The notes beneath the pieces were generated by a model. It did no database searches, was not told the DNA's origin, and saw only the letters and a list, made by a program, of their open reading frames with translations. Of a stretch of DNA of 64,000 nt, positions 34,049 through 46,690 are shown in pieces. Made by a program: the position numbers and the translations under genes. Within the stretch, counting starts at the first letter, position 1. Each line of letters opens with the position of its first letter. The DNA is from Perca fluviatilis (taxonomy: Eukaryota > Chordata > Actinopteri > Perciformes > Percidae): contig NC_053119.1 of the NCBI RefSeq assembly GCF_010015445.1, positions 26,416,383-26,480,382 on the forward strand, written 5' to 3'.

Positions 34049-35807
34049 TTACAGTTTTTTTTCGATTGCTAAACGACAGTGGGCACAACTGGAGCTACAT
34101 GTGCAGTAACTACAGTCTGCACAGCAGCACTTCATGTGAACCAAACTCTAGTTCATTTTTCATTGCTTGAACATAGTTTTCAAAACTCTACACACTTATC
34201 CCATGACTTTAACCACAATGTGCACAACACTGTGCATTTACAACACTTTGTTCTAATGCTAACACACTGCTGTCAAAACTGTTAACCACACATTCAAAAC
34301 AGAATAGATTTCAGTCTGGTGCCCATCAAACACTGCTGATGGCAATTTTAGCTGAAAGCCTAAGCAGGTGCCTTATTTTAGACTAGTTAGTGAACACATA
34401 CAGTATTTAAGTTCAGAAAGCCTTTTTTTGTATACAAACACCAAATAAGAATGAAACAATTATACACTATACCGTTTGAGAGAAACAGGTAAAAGAGCCA
34501 AATATGACCAGGTAAGTTGTCTGAGGTTATAAACACAGCTATAAAAAAAGAAGTGAAAAACACTTCCTTTACTAAAGTAAAACTACGACTTACTGTTTTT
34601 CAGAAAGTAATGGAGGTGCAAGCAATGGAAACACCACATTCATTTGTATTTACAGATGATGCAGACATCCAATGTGATGAAGAAAACTTGCTTGCATGAT
34701 GCTGGAGAGAGGCATGATTTGTCACACTATTCTTTGTTACTGTTATGTACCTTTAGTTTTTTTTCCAGTAATTCCATGAATTACTAGAGACAAAATACTA
34801 TATTGAAGCAAATCAACGCAAGCGCAGCGTGCGGTAAAATGCATGGCGAGGTACAGTATGTACAAACAAAATGTGAAAATTGCGCTTTTCCATGTCATAC
34901 ATATGCATTCAAGGGGAAAGTGGGAGTTTCCCATAAAGTAATGGGAGGGGAAGCGTAAAGTGCGCCTAATTATGTATTCCGCGGTATGTACGAAAACCGC
35001 CCATGACAGCGCGCCTCTAGTTTGCGGTGAAAATTCTCTGCCTCTTAAAAGCAGGTGTAAACCTGGAAGCGGGTTTCCTCGCATATGCATCCTGGTCAAA
35101 TGGCAGCAGTAATCCGAGCAAGACGAAGACATAGGCCAAGGAGACGAGCTGAAAGGATTATTGCCCCAAGGATCACACTTTTTCTGTTGAGCGGACACAA
35201 AATCGTTAAGCGTTACAGATTAAGCAGCCATTGCAATATTACAGTTACTGGAAGAAATCAAAGATGACATTGAATCTCCGACTCAGCGTTCACATTCCAT
35301 TCCAGCAGTTGTTAAACTCCTCGCTACATTACAAATATTGGCATCAGGATCATTTCAAACAGTCATAGCATCAGCAGTGGGAATATAGCAGTCTGCCCTC
35401 AGCCGTATCATAGCACCAGTACTTAACGATTTGCTATAGCTCAATTTACGGTATAGTGGGCAGAGAAAGGCGCTGATTACCCAATGAACTGCAGGTTTGG
35501 TAAATACGACGTAAGCTGAAGTATCACAGCGTGCGCCTTCTGCAGGTTGGACATGGCAATGATAACGTTACATTCGCAAATGTACGTACATCTGGCCCTC
35601 AGTGTGTTCTGAGTGACAGTGTGTGTTATCTCAGTGAAGATTGTGCATAGTGTTTGGCTGCACTGAGCCTGTTTTGAGACGTGTGTGAAGAGTTGTGTTG
35701 CTGTGAATGAGTTTTGCAGACTGTTGGTAGTGCAGACTGTAGTTAGAGTTTTGCACAGGTGGCTTCAGTTGTGACCACTGTCGTTTAGCAATCGAAAAAA
35801 ACTGTAA
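34049..35807 (+). mobile_element. PIF/Harbinger transposon, internally deleted
   Basis: The left end is TTACAGTTTTTTTTCGATTG and the right end, reverse-complemented, is TTACAGTTTTTTTCGATTGC. The inverted similarity continues for about 70 bp through GCTAAACGACAGTGG, ACAACTG.AGC and ACTACAGTCTGCAC. Both ends carry TTA/TAA, in line with the TWA target preference of Harbinger elements, but a clean direct 3-bp duplication is not demonstrable. The interior carries a broken N-terminal half of a HARBI1-like transposase (35100-35439); the DDE catalytic part is missing. A CA microsatellite abuts the right end. The 151-codon antisense frame 34743-35198 is not a gene. Confidence 0.8.
35100..35439 (+). 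pseudogene. Broken N-terminal part of a HARBI1-like (PIF/Harbinger) transposase
   Basis: ATG at 35100 begins MAAVIRARRRHRPRRRAERI and reaches VKRYRLSSHCN. A frameshift near 35238 moves the reading to the frame of 35239, which gives LQLLEEIKDDIE, then RSHSIPAVVKLLATLQILAS, GSFQ and LSRIIAPVLND. Harbinger transposases have the same N-terminal order: a basic segment, a RYRLS motif, then a helix-turn-helix-like region with LL.TL..LA.GSFQ and a SQPSLSRI-like motif. In-frame TAG occurs at 35386-35388 (in place of the Ser of GIS) and at 35437-35439. Everything downstream, including the acidic triad, is absent, so it cannot be active. Confidence 0.8.
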
Positions 35808-35810
35808 AAG

Positions 35811-35842
<32 letters not shown>
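35811..35842. repeat. (AC)n microsatellite
   Basis: About 16 AC units starting a few bases after the Harbinger right end. Confidence 0.95.
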
Positions 35843-35846
<4 letters not shown>

Positions 35847-36301
35847 CAGCATGTGCACACAAGTTGAGATAATTTTTTCCAGTTTTTCTTCAATTTCAGT
35901 AATGTTTTTAGAAAAACTAAGGAATTTTCTCAGTATCTGTGTCAAAAACCAGACAAACCACAAGTGAGATTCCACGCACATCAAGAAAATGAGTAAAAAT
36001 TGGTTTGCAGAAGCTGAAATAATCTCAGCTCAGTGGCAGTTTGATATAATGTCATGACTTGTAACATCACATGAATTGTAAAAATGTAATGAAAAATGTA
36101 TGTTTTTTTTTAGCACACGTGGTCAGTTAATGAGGCAGGTCTAAGAGAACAGTGTCTCTTTAGACTCCTGGCCGCGATACTTGATACTTGTTTTCGGCAG
36201 GAGAAACAATGAAAGTATTTTGTCAGATGTCACGCAGAGTGAGTTTGTCTCTTTCGCAATTCAAACCTTTGTTCATCAGGGCTTTTTTCACTCAAGGCAT
36301 T
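35843..36301. other. Single-copy stretch, nothing recognised
   Basis: No coding signal seen. Confidence 0.5.
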
Positions 36302-36446
<145 letters not shown>

Positions 36447-38820
36447 CTCTGCGCCTTCCCTTGGTAGCTGGGCTCTCTGAGTCAGTGCTCTCTGTGTGTT
36501 TTCAATTACGCGCCCTCTGATCGCCCTCTTCTCTGCTGCAGATTCCAATCCATCTGTAGCCTGGCTAACGGATATGCAGCCATATTATAGGTAGAGAGAG
36601 GAAGGGCAAGATTAGAGAGGGGCAGTATGATAATAAGGGCTGCCAAAAAGCTCTCACTCTACCTCGCATAAACACACATCTTCACAAAGGAGCTGTTGTT
36701 TCCTTGTAGTGTGGTGTAGCAGGTTGTGATAACGCCGCTGCCAATACAGCTGTGTGTATTTCACATTTTTCTGACATAACATCAAGCAGACACATAAATG
36801 CACACACACACGGAATAAGGTGAATGGGAATGCACCTTCTGGGTTCCTGTGGTCATCCACAGGATGTACTTCCCCCAGTCCCCATTCATACTTTTCTCTA
36901 TTTCCATTGTTTTCTTCGATAGCTCATGCATTGCTGTATGTCTGTCTCACTCGCGTTGGGATAATGTTTCAGTGTTTGTGTACCTCGTCTGAGACTTCAA
37001 AGATCTCGGCTCACCAAATCTTCTGTAATCGTGGCTGAGGAGCCATTGTGTTGATGATATGGTTATGACAGTTATGATAAGCCGCATCAACGCCAAAGAC
37101 AGTTAAGACTAATCCACTGAGCACAAACGCTCTGCAGCATTACTTAACTCCCTCAACAGCTTAACAAAGCATGGCCTGTCTCCTCACTTTGCCTGTGTTT
37201 TCTAGCCTTAATGAAGGGTTACCGAGGCATCAAGGAGGCCCGAGCGCGTGTTTGTGTGCGTACACACATGCATGCACATAGAGACAAGCATGCGCACAAG
37301 TTCTGATCTGCATTTCTGTGAATGAATCTGATAAATGTGCTTTGTTTAGCTCTTGGAAGTTAATCAACAGCTATTATCTGAGTCAGTACAGTTTGTCTGG
37401 GAAGGAAAAAAATGTTTAAATGTTGACTGAGCCACTTAACGTTGTTAAGAAAAGTAATCTTCTAAGCCAAGTTAAATATCTCTGTTCACATATTCAGACA
37501 GATATATTCGGCTTCAGTTCGGAGAGGCACTCTGGAAATATATGGGCAGGAAAACATGTTGTTTTTATCTGCCCCTCTGCTGAGTACTTGCACCCAACCT
37601 GGCTGACTCAATTGTACTCTCTTGTATTCCCCATAATCCTCAAAGAACAAGTTGAGGAGTTGTAATCTGGAGGAACACCCCATTCTGCCTCATTCACAGG
37701 CCCATGTAATGAAACATCCCTTTGATTAATAAGACGATGAGAAACCTCTATTTATGGTAAGTTATTCAAAAGGAGCTTAGGTGGTTGGAGGGATGAAGCA
37801 CACATTGTACTGGGTGTTTAATAGCCAGACCTCCTCATCTTTCCTCCTCTATCAACTTTTCTATGAAACCCGTCTCTCCCCTCTCCCTGTTTGTCCTCCT
37901 CTTATCTAACTCTCGCCAAGCAACATTGACAAGTGAGAGCACCAAAACTGATTTATGCAGTGGCCATCACAAGACAGCAACCATTCTTGGCTGTAGCTGG
38001 AGAGAGATAAAACCACACCATAAAGACAGCATTGTTCCCAGTCCTGGTAACAGCCACAAGTGGGATAAATACTGTTGCCTTTTTTCATGGCCTCCTCAAG
38101 GACTTGCATCTGCGTAGGCTTGTGACTGATCCTTCCCAGATCTCATGGAAGCAGCTGACTGAGAAAACATCTCTGTGAGCGGTCACTGATATATATGTCA
38201 CTTACAACATGAAAGGGAGAACTTGATGCTGATTGGATACTGTTGATTGACAGTGTTTGAAAACGAGCAGTCACTTTAGGATTGGGTAAATATAAAAACA
38301 GATAAAAGCGCCAAAAAGACAACGGGGAACAGGGAACCCCCTTATTTTAAATTACAGGTATGTGGACTACAGTGGCCTGCATGCTCATTTATTTGCATAA
38401 TCTATTTTTCCACAATATTAAATCTATCACTGCAAAAAACATAATCATGTTGCTCCATGTCACTCTTTATATATATATATATAAATTGTTTTCACACACT
38501 TTCATTTGTTAAGATTTTGCCTTGCCATTCTGTCCTTATGTTGTGCTGCTGTTAACTCAACCTTTCCCGTAGATATTTCACAATAAAAGCACTCCGGGGA
38601 AGGGAAGGGATTATGTGTCCCAACCACTGGAAGGATTTTAATGTGAAACAGATGAAGGAAGTGTTGAGTTTGTATTAACGGCAAACCACAGCAACAATCA
38701 AATTAATGCAGCAAATGGAAGCAAATCAGAAAACAGGGAGGCTTCTTACTAAGAAATGAGAAAACTGGTAGATAGATCTGGAAAGATATCTCTCTCTCTT
38801 CCTCCACCTTGAAGCACTGC
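36447..38820. other. Single-copy stretch, nothing recognised
   Basis: A short (AT)n run lies at 38467-38483. No domain-bearing frame. Confidence 0.5.
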
Positions 38821-39054
38821 GCTGATCAGCTGTCTCCGGTGTTCACAGAAATATTTAACACCTCACTGTAAACGTGCCACGTACCATCCTGCTTCAAGTC
38901 CTCCACCATCATACCTAGCCCCAAGAAAACAAAACTCACAGGACTGAATGACTACAGATCTATCGCCCTGACCTCTGTGGTTATGAAGTCTTTTTAGCAC
39001 CTTGTTTTGTCTCACCTTAAATCCCTCAATGACCCACTCCTGGACCGCCTACAG
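38821..39054 (+). pseudogene. LINE reverse-transcriptase fragment (L2/CR1/Rex group), broken
   Basis: A 78-codon frame reads ADQLSPVFTEIFNTSL, then [39 protein letters not shown] and LVLSHLKSLNDPLLDRLQ. The order P.K....NDYR.IALTS..MK..E is the N-terminal part of the reverse-transcriptase domain of non-LTR retrotransposons in the L2/CR1/Rex1 group. Two in-frame stops interrupt it: TAA after NTSL, and TAG where the family usually has Glu after MKSF. Similarity stops where the FAYR-type motif should follow. It is a short internal piece of ORF2 with no endonuclease or 3' tail, so a dead fragment. Confidence 0.8.
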
Positions 39055-39389
39055 AGGTCCCCCCAAAAACCTGATTCTGAACATAAAAAACAAAAGTCTG
39101 GTTCTCTCTTCAGTTGTGGTAGACAAGGCACAAGTTGTGGCATTCTTTAACTATTTACAGGATTACAAGAGCATGCTTAAAACAAACTATACTGTTTATA
39201 CATGTTATGAATGGCCTGCAGTCATATAGCCTCCTCTTGGCTGCTTCCCTGATCATTGTTCAAGAGCTTTGCGTCTTTAGAATGTCTCTCCTTGAAGGCA
39301 TCCATGGTGTTGCCCTCATACAGTTGTACACATGGAAAGTGACAGAAGGTGTTGCATGAAGATGTATAAAAAAGACTTGAGAGAGAACT

Positions 39390-40019
39390 TCAAACCTAAA
39401 GGCCCTGACACACCAACCCGATAATCGGCCGTCGGACAGTCTGGCGAGGTCAGTGACTTGAGTCTGTTCAGTGTGTTCCATGCCGTCGTCCGTTGGAGGG
39501 GCTGTCGGCCTTCATTTTGGCCGACCTGACTTGCTGGGTCGGAGGGCGGGCAGGCGGACTCAATGACCAATTGGTGGAGTTCTAGCCCTTGACTAACGGC
39601 TCTCAAAATCTGACGAAAATCTTTGTTGATCTGAAATGAAGACAGATTCAGCAACTGCATGGCCTATTTCTCGCTTAAAATGTTTTCAGAAACAACTATC
39701 TTCGTAATTTTTTTTTATCGTATTCTGAATGAGCCGCCGTTATGCTCGGTTGTAAAATCTGGGAGCAGCCAGACCCACGTGACGCGTTCGTCCTGCCGGT
39801 TTTCATTTTTTTGGGCGACAATTCAGATTAGCACCGCCTGCTGTTATGGAGACGTATTACGTCTTGCGCACGAGCAGAACGTACACTCAAGTCGGCGTCA
39901 CTTCGGTGTGTTCTGAGGCATTTTTTTGACCAACTCGGGGAGATTGATCAGTCCGACTGCCTTTCCTCCTGACGGTCGGCTGTCAGGTTGGTGTGTCAGG
40001 GCCCTTACTCTCAAACCTA
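39390..40019. mobile_element. hAT-like non-autonomous element with target duplication
   Basis: The termini are AAGGCCCTGACACACCAACC (from 39399) and, reverse-complemented from the right, GAGTAAGGGCCCTGACACAC then CAACC. TCAAACCTA occurs immediately outside both ends (39390-39398 and 40011-40019), a 9-bp match in which an 8-bp hAT-type duplication would fit. The interior is CpG-rich near both ends (GTCGG, GGCCG, GGGCGG) and AT-rich in the middle. No frame resembles a transposase. The 612-bp body suits a miniature element. Confidence 0.75.
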
Positions 40020-41425
40020 TGCATACCTGGGCAATCAGTGAGTGAAGTAGGCGTAATAGTTTGACTACCTGTTTCGGAACATTTAAAAAAATAGTCTGAC
40101 ACCGCCCCACCTCCCCACCAATTCTATCATCAGAAAGGGGTCTTAGATACTGTTAGGCTTTGCGACAGGCACTTTGTTATAAACTTTCTGAGGCCTGAAC
40201 TATCATGTGACAAAGAAGATGATTTAATGGTTTCAGTAAAATGATGATTACAGTTTCAAAATAGAGGAAGCCTGTTTTCCCTTTTCCTCTGGGAGGGGCA
40301 TTCTGGGAAGTTGAAATTGGCAATGAAGCTGTCATACCAAAATCGTATGTTGCGCAGTGCAGAATTTTAGATTTATCTCCAATTGCCAAACAGAAAATTG
40401 CAGAGGAAATATATATATATTTTTTTCTTACTGAAAATGACTCACCTTCCTCCAAGTGCTGCCTGTGCGTCTGTGTGCTCCTCAGTTGATTGAGGTTCAT
40501 AACGATGAGACCCTGGAGATCAGCCATACATGTAAAAAAGGTTGGTAAGGTCAGTAAAATGACTCGTTCCAGAAATCACACCAATAAAAAATGTTTTTGC
40601 CTTTGTTGTGATGCATGTTATTTGTGGCAGGGATGATTGTTTTCAGCTGTCTTGTTTCCATGATGTTGTCTCTGGTTTATTTCTGGAGGTGTGGTCAGGT
40701 CCGGTCAGTTCCGGGTGGGTCAGTTGTGTGGTGTTAATCAGACCCCTCAGAGGCAGCAGAGGTAGACAACAGATGCTAGTAGGAGTGAATCACTCAGCAC
40801 TGAATATACCACATGTCTGGAATACAATGACCACTCAGTCCAGACATAATACCCACACATAAACATGGCAAATATGCCAACTCACTGGCGACACTGGCAT
40901 AAAACACACTGGTGTATGATCAAAAGCACACGCACGTACACACAAACAAACAACAGAAGGAAAATAGCGGGGTTGCCCCATCATCTCATTGTGATTATGA
41001 CATTCACAGCTGCCAGACATGTATTGGTTTCTCTGAATCATCTTCCACAATGCCAACTATGTCATTCTTTCTCTCTGTCTTTTTCTATCCCCCGTTCTCT
41101 TGTGTTCCTGGAAGCTAATTTGGACTCACAGCCAGACGGCAGTGAATCAGTGAGACACTTAGCCATAAGATAAATTCCAACCCATAGTGGTGTTTTCGTT
41201 GGTCAAATGTTGGTCTTGCTGGAGGTGTGGGGGTGCCAACACGGAAAACAACCTTTTACCATCACTGAGGGGGCTCTAAGTAATTTCCAGCCCCACTAGG
41301 AACATTTCACACATTGGTTTAAAAGGGCATTTAGTCACTTGCACACTAATAGAGACACACAAACAGAACTGCTAACCTGCTAACTCGCGTCTTACTCTTC
41401 TCTCTCTCCCCCCTCCCTCTCTCTG

Positions 41426-41429
<4 letters not shown>
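40020..41429. other. Single-copy stretch, nothing recognised
   Basis: No domain-bearing frame. Confidence 0.5.

Positions 41430-41488
<59 letters not shown>
41430..41488. repeat. (CA)n microsatellite
   Basis: About 29 CA units, preceded by a CT-rich run (41398-41428). Confidence 0.97.
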
Positions 41489-41493
<5 letters not shown>

Positions 41494-43257
41494 ACACTCA
41501 CAGACAACAGTCTTATTATACACAGAAGTTGCTATGCCCATTTCCAAAAGGCTATTTACACTTGTATTTATTTGTCTTTTTTTCAAATATTCGATTTATG
41601 TCTCAGACTTACTGGAAGCGCATGCTGGCATGTGCCAGGGAAAGCATTTGGGTCCACTTTAAAAGTGATATGAAGCCAGACAGACTGGGAGATGAAAGGA
41701 ATCACGGGGAAACAAACAAAACACAATGCAATGCCATAATACAGATCAGAATGGGAAGGGAATACAGGGGAAGAAGAGATGAAGAAAAAAGGAGATGAAG
41801 GAACAATTTGCTGTAAACTTCTTTGGTAGTAAATCACAACCAAATGGCCCAGAGAATGAGTGGCGCAATGGTGAAAGTGCTGAAAGATCCTTTGCTGTGA
41901 TGGCTACATGGATGGATGAGAGGGAGCTGCGTGAGATAATAAACGGTCAAAAGCTTTCCCATTGCTTTCCAGGAATTAAAGAATTCAACAGTCGGCACAG
42001 TTTACATGATCCCTGCCAGGGGTGGATGGCTAAGACAGGATTGTAATGTGATAGGGTTGAATTTTGTTCACTGTGTTGAAAGTGAATAAGTGTATGTGTG
42101 TGTTTGTATTATCCCGTGTCCCAGCCTCCACTAACTGTATGTACTAAATACTTGTGTGCTGTGCGCCGGGTGTCTACAGCAGCAAGTCGGGTGAGTCCCG
42201 TTGTGAAGTCTCTCCCCCTGAGCTTGGCAGTACACACACTCACACTCACAGAGGAGGTTCAACAGTGGCTAGAGGAGGGCAAAATCCAGCAGCATTTTTT
42301 TTATTTATGGCCTATAAAATCCCATGTAATTTGGTGGTTAACTTTAATGGGGTAATGGGTGAAATCCCTCTTTGTCTTCCTCTTTAATCGTTTCCACATT
42401 AAATGGGGCAACTGTCAAAATAAGATGATGTCATCATGTTAAGTCACCACTTGTTGCCACCGTCCAACACTTGACTTTAAGCACATATACAGTGTGTGCT
42501 TTTTTTTTTTTTTTTTATGAAAGTGAGATTTTGCCGTTTCTTTGAGGGATATTTTTACGTACAAGCTGTGGCTTTAATGATCACAGCCAGATTGAGTAAT
42601 AGTAGGGCTCGTCGTGCTACTGTAAAATAAAGACTGACATAAGCAGCCTACAGTAGCCTGTCTGCTGTGGCATTGTGGCTAACAGTTCATGTTATTTTTC
42701 TCCATCAAACGAAGATGAGCGAGATCCTCAGCTCTATAATGGTAACTTTATGTGGCCAGAATTCCACTGCTTGCAAGTGTACTGCAATGATAATGTGGTG
42801 GACGATTTTATTCATAGAGACATTCAGGAAATACTTGTGCACAGCTGAATTTAGCTGTTCCATCTGCAAATTGGCTTTAGTATGCTAATGCTGCAAGTCC
42901 CATAAAAACATCTGAGTGCTCTCTCTCCAGTTCACCGTCATCCCATTACGAGGCTCAAATGGCACATGCTCGGACACGTCTACTCCTGATGCTTGTGTGG
43001 ACTGAACTATAGACTAACCGTGTGAGTTTTTTGCAGCATTCAACCCATAATTTAGCATTGATATTCTGGAGATGATTTTCAAATTGTATAGTATAATTAG
43101 TATGCTCCTGAAGTTGACCCCTAGCTACATTATGTTGCTGACTTCAATCTGGTATGGTCATGAATGCAGCCTGAACCCATGTGTAATGATTCTTGGAACT
43201 AAAGTTAATTGTAGATTTTGTTAGACTTTATTTATCTAATAAATCGGGAAACCTCTT
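41489..43257. other. Single-copy stretch, nothing recognised
   Basis: An 18-nt T-run lies near 42500. No domain-bearing frame. Confidence 0.5.

Positions 43258-43334
<77 letters not shown>
43258..43334. repeat. (TG)n microsatellite
   Basis: About 37 TG units. Confidence 0.97.
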
Positions 43335-43948
43335 GGTCTGTCTTTGAACTAGCTCATGAACTGTTCATCCAGTCTACTTCACACTTGGTTTCATGGGTAT
43401 CCAATGAATTTGGGGTTTGGAATTTGGAGCAGTTTGGACATCGTTGGATATTGGATATTAATAAACTGTGAATTAAAATAAACGACCGAACAATAAAGAA
43501 AAAAAGCGCTGCCATAACATGGCTCTTCCGGGTCTACCCTTCACAATAAAGGTCCAACTTAAATTCACTCAGCATTTTGCTAAGAGAAAACTCAATAAAA
43601 AGGCATAAAAGCCCAGCTTAAATTCTTCACCACTTCTCAAACAGACTCACCCTCTATGCTCACCCTGGGTCCAGTTGTTTAAGTGTGCTGCTAACTTATA
43701 ATAATACGAATAACATTACCATCGGCAAAATACTCTGCGAATCAAATCCATACTTCAATGTTAAGCGTCAAACCACTAAGCCTGTTTGGAAAGTAAAATT
43801 TGTTAGCGATATATGACGAGACAGCACCGCCATCAGTAAATGCTGACTGTGGCGATATCAACATGTATTGCTGACGAAAAAGACAACCTTAAAATGTATT
43901 TAAACAAAAACTCTCTTTATTTTCATTACCTTCCACCTTTTCCTCTCG
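43335..43948. other. Single-copy stretch, nothing recognised
   Basis: No coding signal seen. Confidence 0.45.
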
Positions 43949-43964
43949 GTCTCTCTCTCTCTCC

Positions 43965-44021
<57 letters not shown>

Positions 44022-44031
44022 CCCTCTCTCA
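43949..44031. repeat. (CT)n polypyrimidine microsatellite
   Basis: CT units with a few CCT interruptions. Confidence 0.97.
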
Positions 44032-45566
44032 TTAATAAAGTAATTTTGTGGTACAATGGTTCTGGAGAAAGCTTCAAGCATGCACTGGATATTAAAGCTC
44101 CATTAACCAATATTTTAATATTTACAATTAATCAAATTACTTTGTGTTTAGTCAAGGTGTTGCTTATTGTGACTATAGCATCTACAGCAGACCTTCTTAG
44201 TTATGAAGAGAGCAATGTCTCTCAACTTCTTATTTGTAAGAGAAAATAAATGATGGTAAACGTATAAAAAAATTTCAAAAGTCCATTAGATCTTTAAAAG
44301 AAAAACTTCTTTCTTACTTGCTGTGGTCATACATACAAACTGCTGTTAATTTTTTGAATTTCTGGTTGGTTCACCGGTTTCAATTTCAGTGTTTTGATTA
44401 ATTTGGTTGTAGAGGACTTTTCTTAAACCTGCCTGCCTAGTTTTGAGTTGGGCAAACCCATATCTCAGCATTTTTTCTGGTGAGTAAAATAGTATTATTA
44501 TCAACAGAAATGGTGGTGCAGACTTCTGAAAGAGTCGTAAAAAAAACCTTCAAGCCTTTTCTCACTGAATGAATGCTGCTTGTTTACTTCCGTACCTATT
44601 CTGTCGGACCTAGCCTACTGAATAAGAGCAGAGGAACTGTGGTAACATTATCATCGGGGTCAGCCAGCTCCATGTAACCTACATTTGACCTTCGTGGCAG
44701 CCATGAGGAGGCATGCGTGACCACTCCTGGGTGTGTGTTTGTTTGTGCCCATTGTTCTAGGGCATGTCGGCAGAGCAGGCTTCTTTTTTTTTTTTTTTTT
44801 TACACTGTGTGAGCTCTTTCAAGTCTTCAACTGAGAAGAAGAACGGTTATGGTAGGAAAACTGGTTCTTATAAGGGCTAAATTAATTTCATACATTGATC
44901 AGAAAGGCGGAGCTCACTGTGAATCATTATATTGACCTATTACATGGGTTCCAAACTGCAGACGCTTCATGTGGCCTGTGGGCAATCATGCCAGACAACG
45001 GCTCCCTACTCACCATGAACTAGTGACAGGACACTTCTCATGAGGCAAAAGATCTGCAAAGCGTCCTTATTTTCTGACAGTTGACTGGTTCTAACATTAG
45101 CATGTGATAGAGGTTTTTTTTTAACAGATGTTGACACGTTATATGAATCATGAGATGACAGAAGAAAAATAGCCAAATAGTTAATAATGTTTTACTCTTT
45201 GGGTCAAAGTTCACCCTATGTTTTTAACAGTTCTTGGTATTTTGCAAGAGAGAGGAAAGAGTGAGGGCGACTTTAGCAAGACAATGAAATTACATGTAGC
45301 AATGAGTAGGGTCCAAACGCAATTCACCAAGTTGACTGAAATGGGTTTAAGAATAAAAACATGAATACAAGAAATGCTTTGGCTCAGTTTGCACAAAGTT
45401 TAATCAAAATTCTTCAGTACATTTTGTTGAAGTTTTTACTGTTGTAGCCTTAAAAAGTAGGTTGCTGTAGCTATGCCCATTTTATCAGTCATGATAATAG
45501 GTGGCCCGGACTATTTGTGTAGGCTGAATGCACTGCGTTTTTTTTTTTGATCGGCCCATAAAGACA
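44032..45566. other. Single-copy stretch, nothing recognised
   Basis: T-runs near 44785 and 45538. No domain-bearing frame. Confidence 0.5.
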
Positions 45567-45700
45567 AGAGAGATCACATCATTGGCCCACTTGTCTGTCT
45601 TTCATAGGAACACTGGCAATTCACATCCTTGGTCTTTGATTGACCGTCCCACAGAGAGGAGAGAGATCACATGATTGGCCCACTAGTTTGACTCTCCCAC
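45567..45700 (+). repeat. Diverged two-unit tandem repeat, ~93-bp period
   Basis: AGAGAGATCACATCATTGGC near 45567 recurs as AGAGAGATCACATGATTGGC near 45660, each followed by CCAC and a TAGTTTG/TTGTCTG variant. It lies directly against the left end of the next element. Confidence 0.7.
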
Positions 45701-46613
45701 AATAGAGCTCAACAGTCCCGCCGCTCCTCTGAGAGACCTTGGGTTCCGTAAGTAAATTTCCCATTCATTTCTCCCATTGACGTCTGGAAAAATCCGTATA
45801 TAAAGAGTTTTAGATCATGCCTTAGGCTAACCAGATGGTACGTGACTCAAATGCATACAACGTACCATTTAGAGTGAAAAAACGAACAGAAAATCCCCAA
45901 AAAGTCAAAGGTACAAGACTGTGTACATATCATCATTTCAGAGTGAAGGAACTACTCATCCCATAAACCACCGCGCACCACTGAATAAAGGAAGCTACGT
46001 TAGTTTAGCTAACAGCTAATTGGGCTAACCGCTAGCTGATGCATGTAATAACTCAAAATAAAACCTGAAAATAACCATTAAAATATATAACGGCTGTTAC
46101 ATCAGCTGTAGCCTGCTTTCCCCAGTGTTTAGTTTGATTTAACGTTATTTTAGACTGAATCAAGCTGTCAGCTAGCGGTTAGCCCAATTAGCTGTTAGCT
46201 AAACTAACGTTAGCTTCCCGGCGGAGGCTAACGGCAGAAGCGTGGAACAGATCGTGATTCGTGCAGTGTCGTAAATCCTTGTGACGGATCGTGCAGGCAG
46301 TCCCCCCTCCTCCCCCTCCTCACCAATCAGAGGCATCATTGTTGGATTGTGGGATTGTTCAGGATTGTGGGTAATGAAGTACTTATCCAAGACATCACAA
46401 ATAAAAGACGTTTATCTCAAAACAAGGTTGGTGCCCCATGATTTTTGGCGTCTGTATGAGGATATAGAATTGCTTAGTCATGTCGGCATGCTGGTTTTAA
46501 GTCTACCATCGACGGTTACCATTTTATGGCTTATACTCCAATTTGTCAATGGAGAAATTGCATTGTGTTTTTACTTCCGGAACCCACTGTGGGCGGGACT
46601 GTTGAGCTCTATT
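45701..46613. mobile_element. Long-inverted-repeat (foldback-type) DNA element
   Basis: The left end is AATAGAGCTCAACAGTCCCG/CC and the right end, reverse-complemented, matches it exactly. The inverted similarity continues for about 75 bp (GGGTTCCG.AAGTAAA, TTTCTCCCATTGAC). A second, inner inverted repeat of about 45 bp lies at 45991-46036 and 46169-46213 (GTTAGTTTAGCTAACAGCTA and onward) and would form a hairpin. No target duplication is apparent. A 136-codon frame (46281-46691) runs out through the right end and has no domain. Superfamily undetermined. Confidence 0.7.
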
Positions 46614-46690
46614 ACCTACCTACCTATTACTTCCATCCTACCATTGAGAGGGAGCATATTTAAGTTCCGCCCCCACCGGCGGCGAACATA

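Noticed and set aside
34743..35198. 151-codon minus-strand open frame
   Set aside because: Antisense to the Harbinger transposase relic and inside the transposon; no domain.
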